Source: Plazaster borealis
Lineage: Eukaryota > Echinodermata > Asteroidea > Forcipulatida > Labidiasteridae
Assembly: GCA_021014325.1 (NCBI GenBank)
Contig: CM037469.1
Coordinates: forward strand, 19,305,701 to 19,369,700
Length of the DNA stretch: 64,000 nucleotides
Reading direction: 5' to 3'
Below the pieces are notes generated by a model. The model searched no databases, had not been told where the DNA came from, and saw only the letters and a list, made by a program, of their open reading frames with translations. Made by a program: the position numbers and the translations under genes. Below, piece by piece: positions 1 to 13,000 of the stretch (positions are counted from its first letter, which is position 1; each line of letters begins with the position of its first letter).

Positions 1-20
1 TTTCTTTTCTTCGTTCGCAG

Positions 21-3000
21 TTGATGGTTTCGTACAAACTGTGTCCGGAAAGGTTGTGCAGGGAGCAACTGAGTTACTCTTAAATAAACTAGGCATCGAC
101 CCTGACTTCTTCAATGGTGATCCATGTGTAAACCCGAATAGGACCCAATCATACAGAAGTAATTTTCTAATTCTAGCTGGTTTTCAAATTAGGCAAATTA
201 TTTTGAGCCAAGCAGAACACCTAAAATAGAAAAGAATATGGTTCGGAGGTTGCTGCTAGGAAAACAGTCAATACATTATTTTGTTTTACATTTTTGTTTT
301 AAATGTTTGCCCAAGAAAATTCGATAAAACATTTTTGTTTCAGATTGTCCAGCCATGCAACTTCCTGGAAACCTCGACTCAATGGCGCACTGTGGCATCC
401 TGGAGTCCTGTTTTGGAATAAAGTGCTGCCTTGATGTGAACCTCGGTCCACTTAATCACACCTTCAGTGCCTCGATGGTGGTTGACCCCTGCCTTGGTCA
501 GCTGAAGTTACAGTTTGGTAACTGGAAGTACAGTAAATCATTGTCACAGTTGGACATTGGTGTCGATAAGGAGGTCACCATCGGAAACTTTGCATCGCTC
601 ATGTAGGATTCTTTCTTTTCTTTTCTGTGTCCAATTGTTTTTATATAAACATTTTATTTGTGAAAGTCAATCTAAAAAATTGAAATAAAATTCTGATAAA
701 AATTACCTTAATATAATGTATTGCTTTATAGATTCAAGTTGGAACTTTTCGATGGCAAGATATCATCAAGTTTATCTATGGAAGCATGTGTGGGTGATGT
801 CTGCACAGGTCGAATCATTCTCCTGAACGATTCAATATCTCCACTTCCTCAGTGCTATTCCAATGGAACCATCTCGTGGAGAGAATTATCAGGTAATATC
901 TTCTAAGGCAAACTGCTTTCCTGGAACAGTGATGATAATAATATATTAATGAAATGAACATATCTCCACACTCTAATTGGTGCTAGAACTCAACATCGTC
1001 AAAAACATAAAGTCAGGCCCATAATTTCAAGGGCTTGATTGATACGACCACCTTTAATTTGATAAGCTGATATAGAAACGAGTATAAGTAGACTTTTTAA
1101 GCGCTCATCCCCAACCACTTTCGATGCATGCCTAAAGCTGGCACTTCTTGACAGTAATTTTGTTTTTCTTTTTCTTTTTTCTAGGGTTGACCTCAATCTC
1201 CCATCTGGGCAATTTAGAAATCGGATTAGACGTTCTTGCACAGGCTTTAGGACTACCAACGCGTCTAGTTTCAGCCTCTCCATGTCTAGCAGTCCAAACG
1301 AGTGGCTCTACAGGTAAGTATACCTAAAAGTGTAAGAAGTTATTCAGTTAGGAAGAGGGTTTTTAGAGAAAATAATTGATTTGTAAAAAAACACCCTTTT
1401 TAAATAGCCACATAGGTTGGTTTGATCTTGTTATATTTATAAAAGAGAGTGAAGTCTCTATCATCTTGATGTAAAAGACCTATAAACAATGCTACTTTGA
1501 TTAAATAAGTTTAGCTCCTTATATGAGGACTCTTTTCATGCTTCTAATGCATTTCAGTGAAGTATTTTTACTTATTTCAAAAATCCATAACTGTTTACTT
1601 TATTATCAACAGTAAGACACAGAAGAGTACAGCGACACTTGAAAAAAATATTCTGTAGATTGTTGGAACATTGTTTAAAAAATCGTCACACTCATCGTTT
1701 TTTCTATTTCCAGCCTGTCCACATCTACCTCGACTACCTGCTCTTCTATCTGGGGGAGTTTGCCAGTATTCTGATGCCTGCCTCGGGGTAGATTGCTGTT
1801 TAACAGCAGACATGGGCAGCACTTCTCAAACTTTACGAGCGTGGTTGACTGTAAACCCTTGTGAACTGACTGCGAGTGTCGGCTTTGAGAACTGGAGTTT
1901 CAATATCACACTCTTAAGGTAAAGTTGCTGCATATACAAAATAAAGCCGATTGCCCTTTTCGTCTTGCAAGGTCACTTCTAAATTGTATTAGATCATGAC
2001 TTAGTTTTTCCAAGGAACACACATTTATGCACAATTGGGCTCGTAATGGCTCCAAAGTTTCAGAGGACAACGCTTTTGCAGACTGTGCCTTACAAGTGTT
2101 ACGCATTAGAGTAACAAGTGGGTAACAGCGACTTATTAGTAAATAGTCAAAAGCCCGCATCAATTACTTTAACAATTTCTGATGTACTATTCAGCAATGC
2201 AATAATTTGCATACCCAATATCTTTGATTGTTTTGTTCTTTTAGTTATAAGTGGGGCAAGAAGATCAGGGAATCACTAAGTGATGTGGTCTCGATTTCAT
2301 TCTCCATCGACAAGACATCAAACAATCGGAACTTTGTGCTGTCATTCTCTGTTAAACTCTGCATTGCTGGATTATGTGCTCCTGACATCAGCATCTTAGA
2401 CGGCTTCATGGCACCAATTCCATTCTGTAATGCAACGGGGACACTTGAGTGGCCTCAAGACCTTGGTAGGTTGAAATGTCGACTCTGTCTGTAAGCATGT
2501 AAAACATTATCTAGGCAAAATCATATAGGATATTATCGAACGTTCTCCATAATATATATAGTATAATATTTTGATCACAAATTTGTTAAATAAAAAGCCT
2601 TCGTCAATATATTTACAAACTGCAACATTGTACAGTGGGCATTAAATATAGGGAGCTTTGAAAAATAGTTAAACCCCATGACGCCTACCGGATAACAATG
2701 GAAAACTTTGGAGACGGGATTATTGATAACACTTTTAATAAGGCTCAATGGCTAACAACACACTTCATATGTTATGTTTCCAAGTTGGTAGTGTCACAGA
2801 CTATGCGAGCGGTATCATGGTTAACCGCCTGGGTGTTAGCACAGATGTCCTTTTACCTCAGTCATGTAGTGGTCCACCAGAACGGATTACACCTACGACC
2901 TCAGGTAAACTATCTAAAGGAAAGACAACCTCGATGCTTAAGCCCTAAATGTGATATGCGTTTATTTCTCTGTTAATGTTCAAACAGCCTCAAACTTTGG

Positions 3001-4051
3001 ACTAAAACTAAACTCTCTTTTAAGAAAAAAATAAAATAAATAAATATTTGTGTTCATCTCAGGTTGTGGTTCCCTCTCTATTCCATCGCCCATTGCGTCT
3101 TATTGTTCCCTGGATGAATCATGTATCGGTGTTGGTTGCTGCTTGACCCTCGACCTGGACATAGTTCAACGGTCATTTTCAGTGTGGGTGGAACTTGATG
3201 CATGTGCCAGTAGATTCTCGTTTGGATTTGAGGAATGGAGTCACAGTGAAATGTTACACATCGTAAAATTGCAAAGTAAGTCAATTTGAATGTCTGTCTT
3301 TACACTCCCGGAAAAGGCGAATATGAAGCAAAGTTTATCATTAAACAATTATGGCTAGTGTATCCCCTCATCATGTACAACATGCTCGAAGACAAAAAAA
3401 ATGAAATAATCAAAGAACATTCATGGAACAGAAAAAGGAAAGAAATACATTTCAAACTAAATCTCCCGAGTATATTCTAATTGCTGAAAGAGTCTAACTT
3501 GTTTGTTACTTTGCTTTATTTGATCTTTTAGCACATTCCCAAGAGAAACGTATCGGTAACGTGAAAATCAGGTAGGCTGATATTTTCCCGAAAGCTCAAG
3601 TATCGTTATTAAATGTAAAGTTTGTTTGATGTTTGTTTGTTCGATTGTGTATTTGTTTTTATGTTTGTTTGTTTGTTTGTTTGCTTACTTGTTGGGTGTC
3701 TGTTTATTTGTGTATTGTTTTGTTTGTTTGTTTGTTTGTTTTGGGGGTGTTTGTCTGTTTGTTTGTTGGGGTGTAGAGGAGGTTTTTTGTTTTTTTTCTT
3801 TCTTTTTGAAAATAAACTAATATTCTCCAAATCATTTCCAAAACATTTACATGTATTTTTTTTTCTTTTTCTAGATACAATATAGAGCGCCCCCATGAGT
3901 CCGTCTATGATGTTGACCTCGACCTCGCCGTGTGCTGGCAGGGGAGCTGTACTGATCCCATTGTGATTCTACAAGACACTATGTTCTCTGCTTCACAATG
4001 TGGTCAGGAAGGAAGCAGTAGCAGGAGGAAGAGAAGAAGCGTGGACGACCT
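21..4051 (+). CDS. Exons 1-10: three tandem C-A-B cysteine-rich modules
   Basis: Exons: 21-158, 344-602, 732-892, 1185-1313, 1714-1918, 2245-2465, 2785-2904, 3063-3275, 3532-3571, 3875-4051. They form three repeats of exon types C, A and B. Type C (exons 1, 4, 7) is a short stretch ending near a single Cys. Type A (exons 2, 5, 8+9) has C-x5-C-x-G-x2-C-C, then a V-x-(P/A)-C and a late G-F-E-x-W-type segment. Type B (exons 3, 6, 10) begins with an aromatic-basic start and has C-x4-C and a late Cys. In the third copy type A is split by an extra intron, giving a 40-bp exon. The third B exon ends in a run of basic residues, R-R-K-R-R-S, at about 4023-4040, a furin-type site. The repeat probably continues upstream of the window. 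I cannot match it to a named domain, so the function is unknown; extracellular by position. Confidence 0.85.
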
Positions 4052-7000
4052 GTACGTTCAAAGTGTCGTTAATGTCTGTAGCTAAAGGCAGATTATAAAT
4101 TTAGACGTTATCCTTCTATAGTACCTGATTCGACTAGCCGCCGTCATTTTTAGGGCTTTCAAACATTTCTGAATCGCTTATAAAAGGCCTTTAATACCTT
4201 TCTGAGTAACTCGTTCTAAGTCCAACCCGCCTCGCTTATAAGATGATATCATGATAGCAAGATAGATCATGATCGTTTTATAAGCAATGCGGTATTTCTA
4301 AGCCTTAATTCTCAAAGATGACTCGGCGAATCAGGTGTAAATTTTGTCGCAATCACTCGTTCATGTAAATTATGTGAGCGGGAAATCAATTTAACGAAAC
4401 ACAAAGATAATTCTGAACGTTAGCATCAATCTTCAATGGAAACAGAATTTGATGTCAAAATACAAATCATTGTGGCGACTGTGTTTAAATTTGGAGAAAC
4501 CACTATTGTGATAATATGCGAAGTCAGCTTAATTATTTCAACAGTGTTGGTATTGTTGCATCATTTCTTGCTAGTAACAAAGTTTAATCGATTAAATATG
4601 TGACAAGTCCAATATTTTGTTGTTGGAATCCCACCTTACGAGCATGTCAAAGTAAAACAAACCTATAGCAGTAAAATTTGTATTTAACTCTTCACACCAT
4701 AGAACCAATGATGAAGAGGATGAAAGCAACATCGAAGACTTTACCACCAGCTCAGCTGATAAAGCTCTTGAATATTTCAGGAGAATTCTTCAGGCAGATT
4801 CGCGTATACTGTCCTCAGAAGACAACATCATGATGAGACTTCATCCAGAAAAGGATGTACAGCCACGTGAGTCTTCACTTGTTTCTTTTTGTAAATTCAA
4901 AATGTATGGGTTAATTAATTACTGACACCCCTCCCAAAAATCTCCATGCATTTTCCCAATAATTTGCACATCTCATTGACTTATTAACATTGTGTAGACA
5001 TCAGCATAACTTATGCTAACAGACTGCTCGATATTTCAGAGTGTTAGATCTAGGTATGTCTGTATGTCTGTACAATGACATAGGATATTTTGTTATGAGT
5101 GCAAGTATTAGGATTGTTTTCGTCCCTCATAATATACCTTCACAATTGTGGGACCTGACTCCCACCCACTCTATGTGTAATGGTCCAGTCTTGGATATCA
5201 ATGGATTTGACTCCCCGGGGTATTGCTTTTTGGAGAACTCAGAAGTAAACGTCCACAACATTGAAACGGTTCTGTAGTACTTGTTTCATGTTTTTACTTC
5301 AGATTTCGTAAACATAATTTCGAAGGAAACATTTTTCAGTCACTTTTTTTTTCAACCGAATCCAACTGAAAACGATTGGGATACCAGGGGTCAAAACAAC
5401 CTTTTTTTACGTTGCACAATGTTACTGACTTTTTGAAATAAAAAATGAGCACGAGTAAATCTTTCTCTTGTTTGTATTTATTTAATTTTATCACAGGGAT
5501 TGCTGGATCTGGTATTGAAAGTCGTCGAGCTTTGGGTACCTTGAGATTTGGTAACGAGGACAAGACACCCATTCCATCAAGAAAAAGGGGAGATGTATCC
5601 GTCTCATTAACGTCTGGTATAAATACACAATAATTAGATGAGATGATAGTACACAACACTGGGAATACATTGTGGCTAACGTAATTTAATTTAATTTTTC
5701 AACAGGAGGAGGAGCCAGTTTGTTTGACCTCAGCCTGACTCCTGGAGCCGACTCGGGCGTATGGCAGGGGGATGTGATCATCGGCGGTGGATTAACATGT
5801 ACGCTTTTCAATCATGTGTGGTTTTTATCATGTTGTTGTTGTTACCTTTTTTGTTCATTCATTTTTGTTAACTTTGCTTTTTGATCTTGATTTTCTTGTA
5901 GTCCTCAAGCGATGATTAGCTTCAGGAACATAATGTAAATGTTAATTGTCAACCCATTTTTCCCTTGAATATTTAAAGTAAAAGGTCTCGACGCTCTTGG
6001 TAATCGGATTGCAAACATGACGATTGGGGAGCTAGAGGCAATGCTTGATCTGCAAAACATCGACCCTTTTACTGTCGTCCAACTCATGAAAGACCTTCGG
6101 TCTCTTTTCCGAACCTTTGTGAGTGTTTCTTTTGTTTTTTGTATATAATCGCAGATTTTAAAAGCTGATCCACCTACCCCACGAAGTGTAAATATCAAAA
6201 TGATCCTAATTACGGTTGTTACTCGAAACTGAAACTCCATACTTACAATAGATTCGATCAAGTTAACTTCCTCTCTATCGTCCACAATAAGAACCCCATT
6301 GCAACTAGCCTATAGTTTATTCATATAAATATATTTATACATACCTCAGATATCCTGAAGACTAGGATGTGAGTGTCAGTATGTGCGTGTGTTATTATTG
6401 AGAAGGTTAATACACCCTTTTAAACAATTGGAAACAGGTCAGCGAGTTCATCGATGTCTCTGGCAATGGCGAGGCAGAAGACACATTCAAGCAGTTTGAT
6501 ATCATTCTGAGCGCGGAAATACCATTTCCAAGGGTGGAAAAAATTATCTTTGGGAAAAAGTGGGCGTATTTGCTCGGTGGATTCATCTATTTAGAACTCG
6601 GTAAGTATTTTCATTCAATGCCTTTGTCCCGACTCACCTGTATGAAATTTGTTATCCCTTTCGCCAAAGGTTTGTGTTTATTTGCACCAATTGAAGCATA
6701 ATTAATTACATATTACATGTTGATATTATTGGCGTCATTAACCAGAAGGGCTGAAAGATGAGAACTTATAAAAAAAAGAAATTGAAATAATTGCTTTACC
6801 AAAAAGAAGCATCTCCTAGAACTCAATAAACTTTCATTTATAAATTTATTTTCTACAGATATTCGAGTTGGTGGATTTTTCAAGATGAAGATACCTTTGT
6901 CCGTGGCCCTTGTATCAATGAAAGCTACGGTAATATTTGTTTTGCTACTCAGTAGATCTATGACTCGAAGTGTTTCTTCAGTCTACAATGACAAAGTAAT

Positions 7001-10000
7001 ACATTTTAATCAACAAATTGGACTTAAGTGGAGGTATTCAAGTTAACACTATTTTGTAAACTATAGGGTGGTATAACACCTACGGTTGGTTGCTACGTTA
7101 GGGCAGGGGTAAAAGTCGGCCTCATATTGTTTGGCGAGCTGGAACTCAAGGCAGACGTCCTGCACACAAGCTTTCCTACAGTCGTTGAACTACTCTTTGC
7201 CAAATTCCCACTGGATGTTGGGTAAGTCTATTTTTTTTTGAATCAGCTAGTTCTTGTATCAGCTGCATTTTAATCAATGAAAATCGAGGTTTTAAGAACA
7301 AATATGACCGGCTCTTATTTCGTGCAATAACACCCTACATTCACAGTTGCTATTTTGAAATAAATTAACAAGTCAAAGTTGCTGACTACAGAATAAAAAT
7401 TTCTTGGGTATCATAAGCCGATTTATTTTGTTCTTAATGGTATTTATCAGTAGTTAACACACAACAAGAAATGTAATTGCGTTGTATAGTGTGGAAGAGA
7501 GTTAATGAGGGCGACTCATTTGTCATAAATTAAATTTTGCGTATGATGCAGCAAGGTGTATGTCGAACGATGGGCACACATGGGTTGCTAAAAATCGATC
7601 CAACACATGTACAAAACCATGAGCAATAAGTTTCCATCCTACGTTTCTGATGTTTTCGACCTCAGCCAACCCAAACGACGAGGTCTCATATTGTATTCAA
7701 ATTTGGTCATCCCTAGCACTACCAGGAGTAAAGGGGACCATGCTTTTTGGATTTTTTTGACAAACCCACTAGAAGTTTTAGTTCTGTTCGGTAGATTGCT
7801 CGGCAACATTATGCTATACAATCACAGGTCCATCCAAGTTGAAACAGTTTGTCGTAGTAGAAACTGTGATGAAGCTTCTTCCGGAAAAATGCCAGTACTA
7901 TTCTTCGTGACAATATTCAGAGCTTTGAGTCTTTTTTCTCGTTAATCCTCAGAGTCAGAATGGACGTAGAGATGATCCCCCTAATAATCCGACTGACAGG
8001 TAGAGTTACACTCTGGATCCCTTTCTTCGGGATTAAGACGCTGTTTCAAGGGGATCTGTGGCGCTACCAAGCCAACCCCATTCATGGAAACATATTTGAT
8101 ACTCACAACAAGGAGCCTGACGAGACTCCGCCAGAAATTGTGGCTTATTGTACACCTGTGGTAAGTCACGCATAATCCATCTCATCATCATTTTGTATTC
8201 TTTGCACTGAGCGTCTTTTGGCTCTTCATCCAACTGACACATTTTACATTTGGGCGAGTTTACTGTTGCAAATCATTACGTTTTTAGGTTTTACAAATAT
8301 GGTGTGGATTAAAAAGTGTGCGTTTCTACAAGTGTAAGTTTTTTCTGTGGTATAACCTTGCCAGCTAATAATAATTATTCTTCTAACATCAATTGGCATA
8401 CTCAACCTCAAGGGTTGCTGGTGTACTTATTGTTGAATCTGTTTGCAGGCTTCTTACTTGGAATTCTCCTACTTCTTTAATTTTTCAACACTTTAAAAAC
8501 TTAACTTACTTCAGTTGAAATAGCTTTTGGCTTTTTATTACCCAAAATTCAAAATCTAATCTAAGAACAAATTTTCATTTAAGGACAACTTCAAGCAAAA
8601 TAAGGAAAAGTGCAGTGAAAGAAATGATTTATGATGTAAGATCGTTCTTCCTTACTTAAGGATAAATCATCCTCGTCCGTCCAAAACGCACCACGGACCA
8701 CCCATTGCAACATTGAGCAGGTGCCCGGGCTAGACTACACAGAGCCCGCCTTTCAACTTGAAGTGGTCGCTGCTGATGACAAGAGCCTAGTGATGTTTTT
8801 GTATCAGGTTGGAACGGTACCTGGAGGTAACGACGTACTCCCCAAGACTGAATTTGGAGGACCATCGGCCATTATTTCACAGGTGACGATGCCTAAGTGA
8901 CCGCAAACAAGTCTTAAAATGCATGTTGGGTTCAATCCAATGATATACCCTTCTCTTTGCAACAAGTTTAGACAATCAACTTTGTTTCATATCACCAGGC
9001 TTTAGTGGCTTAAGAAGTCTCTTTCTAAGTGTGGAAAAACTGCTCTTTAACCATTTCAGCAGCAGCAGTGAATGTTTCTCCATATGACTTTAAAACCACT
9101 AAGTAAAGGGCTGCAATGCTGTTTTAACGCAACAAAGCCTCTTTCCAATTGACAAAACCTTTCAAAACATAAAAGCAATTTCATCATTATTTCTTAATTT
9201 GACACTTGATGTTTAAACATTCTTTGTGGAATTTGTTTGACACCTGCTGTTTCCACAGACTCTGCTCGGTGGCCACCCACTTCACTTCACCGTTTACGCC
9301 ATGAATGATGGCGGTGGTACTTCCACCGCCACCTGCAGCCTGCCGACCTTTGACATCACCCTCCCAACGGGTCGTATTACTCCTGACTACATTTCAACCA
9401 GTCACCCACACATCCTTCGTGCCTCAGCAGTGGTCTATGATGACTCTGTCATTTTGATGCAGAAAGAAGGGGTGGGACGTGGACCCGAGATCTGGGGGGA
9501 TCAGATCATACCCTGGCACATGATAGACCTCACAAAGAGGGAGAACATTGAATACTCACGTAAATATAGCCTCGTTATTATATCATTTTATTTGATAAAA
9601 ACAGGGATCAAATTTAGGGATATTTAAAAATGTGTCCTTGTTATGTTAGCATTATGTTCTTGGAATATGCATAATCCTAGTTTATCAACCTTGGAAGTTA
9701 AAATACTTGCTAAGCGTATAAAATCCTTGCTTACCAGAAACTGACTTCTACTGTTGCAACTGTTTGTTCTTTTAATATAATATTTCTAAAGAAATCTAAG
9801 AAAGGCTGTGACCATGGTTAGATAAAAAGCCAAAAAAACTTATTTTTAGAAATTGTTTTTATAATAATGTTACTCGTTGTAGTTAATGACTTCGACCATT
9901 TCACCGCCGCGAAGAAAGGACGGCTCATCTCAACACCAACATCCACTATCATCCATATTAATCCCAACTTGTGTGCCCGTGACTGCCTCGCCCTCCCTGA

Positions 10001-13000
10001 GACACAATGTCTGAGTATCAACTATGACTACGATTCCAAGACATGTGAACTTCTTGAAGAGATTGAGGGTCATTGGGTTAAAGTTCATGAGGTATTTATA
10101 TAAATATGTACATTGTATCACATTGTTCACCCAACAAAAATTGTTTGCTTAGATTTCAAATGTTAAAATAAAAAAAATGTAATGTTTGTTTTTAAATTCA
10201 GAATGGTCAGTTCAGTCATTATGAGCGTCTTGGTGTCGGACATGCTGTTGAGTTCAAGCACGAATCACTCCATCTTGATCATAATACCCTATACTACTTC
10301 AACTTAGAGCTACTGAACTATGTAGGGTATGGAAACATTATTTCATCCGTGGGTATCCTGGCAGACTTTACAACTCCAGACCCTGGTTTGATCGTCAATG
10401 CAGCGAGGGATGAGGTTGTACATGAGCAGTGTGTTCAGTTTACTCCTGATGAATGGGAGAGACGATGTATTGAGGATACACCTCTTGATAATCATAGGTA
10501 AGCCATAGCACCTCGCTCCTTCAACTAGTCATCGACCGACGGGGGGTGGGGGTTAGGGCTTGTTTTGGAACAGCATGAAACTTTAATGGGTTTTCTATCC
10601 CCTTTATTATACGCACTTAAAACAAATGGGACATCTAAATAATTCGTTTGTCGTTCTATTCACTGCTCTTTCATAAAAAACTAATTCAGAAAAAAGAAGC
10701 AAAGCTCTGAGATTGCCTAGAACACATGTTTTGTTGTTTATATGTTATAATTTTTGACATAGTGTCTCAGGATGGCTTTTTGTTTATCAGGTATATTACC
10801 GATGGGCCTGGATCAATGACTGTCTTCAATGGTCATGAGGAATTGGTGGACATGCTGTATACAAGAAGCAATACCTTCATGGCAGGTAACGTGACTAAAT
10901 AGCTCAATGCTAATCCCTCCTTCTTTTGACAGAAATTATTTAAAGATAGGATTGTGTACTTTTGATAATGAGTTTTTTCTTCGTTTTTCTCGATTTCCTG
11001 ATTGTTGTTTAGTAGCGGAAGTCGTAAATACATGTTTTGTTTTTCAGCAAACTGGGATGGTATCCATGATAACGAGACCGGTATCCATGGCTACACCTGG
11101 TCCATTGGTTCCAGCGTGTGTGATGATGACGTCAGCATGCATGTAGATCCTCATGCACATCTGTTTGATGAATCACAATGGCACCATCAGGGACTGATTG
11201 TCAACGTCAACCTTCCAGGTATAAATTCACCTAATACATATGAGGACAATAAATTGTAGCACTTTAATGACTAACTAGTAATAAATATCTGCAAAAGCTT
11301 TCTTAGCAAAAACTACTTTATCAGATACAATGAAGGAACAATCCATATGGAAAGAAACATGTTTATCATGTCTACATTTTGTATAGGCCATGCAATCCCC
11401 GAGCATAGTTTTGGAACCTCGGGTTTCCATGTCCGAAGACCTTATTCACATGACGTCATTTGAGTAGCGCGCCCTCGCCTAGAGGTTGGTCGTTGGCCAA
11501 CCCTGTGCTCCGTGCACACACATCTGTAGGTTTTGTTTCCTTCCTTGATCTCATTAAAGTTGTCAATATTAATGGAGATCAATGGTTTCCATTGTTTCAT
11601 CATCGATTTACCTCTAAATGGCAGCTTCATAACGTGGATTCATAAGGTATATTGCTTATAATGTGTAAAGGGAAAAAACCGAGCACCCAGATGTTTACAA
11701 TTCATGAACACTTCACCTTCACCTAAGTGAAACGACTCTTCTCAAAACGAAGAGGGAAATCTCGCAGATTTATTTAGTTGGTGTTTATTTTGTTTGTACC
11801 TTAGATGGTGCCTATTTTATCAGCGTGCGTGCTCTGAATAAGGTGGAGTTTGGCGGCCCAATGGCGTTGACTGTATGTCACAGCACCCCCCTCATCATTG
11901 ATAACACCCCGCCCATAATTTACAGCATTGATAACATCACTTATGATTCATCTATTGGTAAAATTGGATTGCAAGTGAAGGCAGGGTGAGTATGTCTTTC
12001 GAACAACTGACCCAAACAAACTTGATGTCGTTCAATCCTTGACCAACTTATAACAAAGTTGGGATTAATTTTACTGACAAATAATTTACTGACAAGTATT
12101 GTGATTTTTTGTTTTTGCTCTAGGTGGAGGTGAGTTTGTTTTATAAGTTCTCACCATTTCAAACTCAGATTTAAAACATCACTTGTTGACAAGGAAACAC
12201 ATTTTGAAACACCTGCACGTGGACAGAAACAAGAACAACACTCCAGTTTTTCTTTTATATATTGAATGATTTACAGCGATCCAGATTCCCACCTGTTTGA
12301 GTACCATGTAGCAGCCGGAAGAACACCGAGGGATATATCTCTGCATGACTGGGAAGCCCTCGCAGTTAGTCAACAACTTTTCATCAACTTCAAGATTCCT
12401 AATGGCATACCATGCTGGCTGATTGTCAGAGCTGTCAATAATGGTACAAAGTTGTTATTATAAATCCATCAATATTGCAGAGGGCAGTGAATTTGATGTA
12501 CAGGTGTGAATAGGATATCCTTGCTAGTCTATGGACCTTTATGCTTGTCACTATAGTTTTATCTTGATGTTTTTTTTATGCTTGTTCATCTGCATTGTAA
12601 TTCAGCCTGTTGGGCTGCTGTGGACAGTTTTTAATAATCCATTACTTAATATTTATCATGGCGCATCCATCTTGTATTACTCGCATTTAAATCAAGAGTT
12701 ACCAAAGTGAGGCTGGAAGGGCAAACAGTCTGGTCCATTTTGGATATTTGAATCGGCATACATTAATAATACTACACACAGGGGACTTGACAAAAGTGGT
12801 GCCATGATGATTAATGTATATTGACATCAATTGTGATGTGGTGATATTGAGATTAGTAAAATGAAGAGTTAACTAGGGCCTTAACAGCGAGTTATTTCTT
12901 TCAATTTCGCTCTCCTTTTCTTTTTTGGTTTGTAGTTGACCTTCGAACTGTAGATCATGCTGATGAACCAATCTTAGTTGATGACTCTGAACCAATTGCC

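Noticed and set aside
3609..3896. Cys/Phe/Val-rich or Lys/Asn-rich frames on both strands
   Set aside because: Products of the (GTTT)n repeat.
7607..7952. Open frame running into exon 18
   Set aside because: Intronic by donor at 7222 and acceptor at 7951-7952; the phase fits only with the exon starting at 7953.
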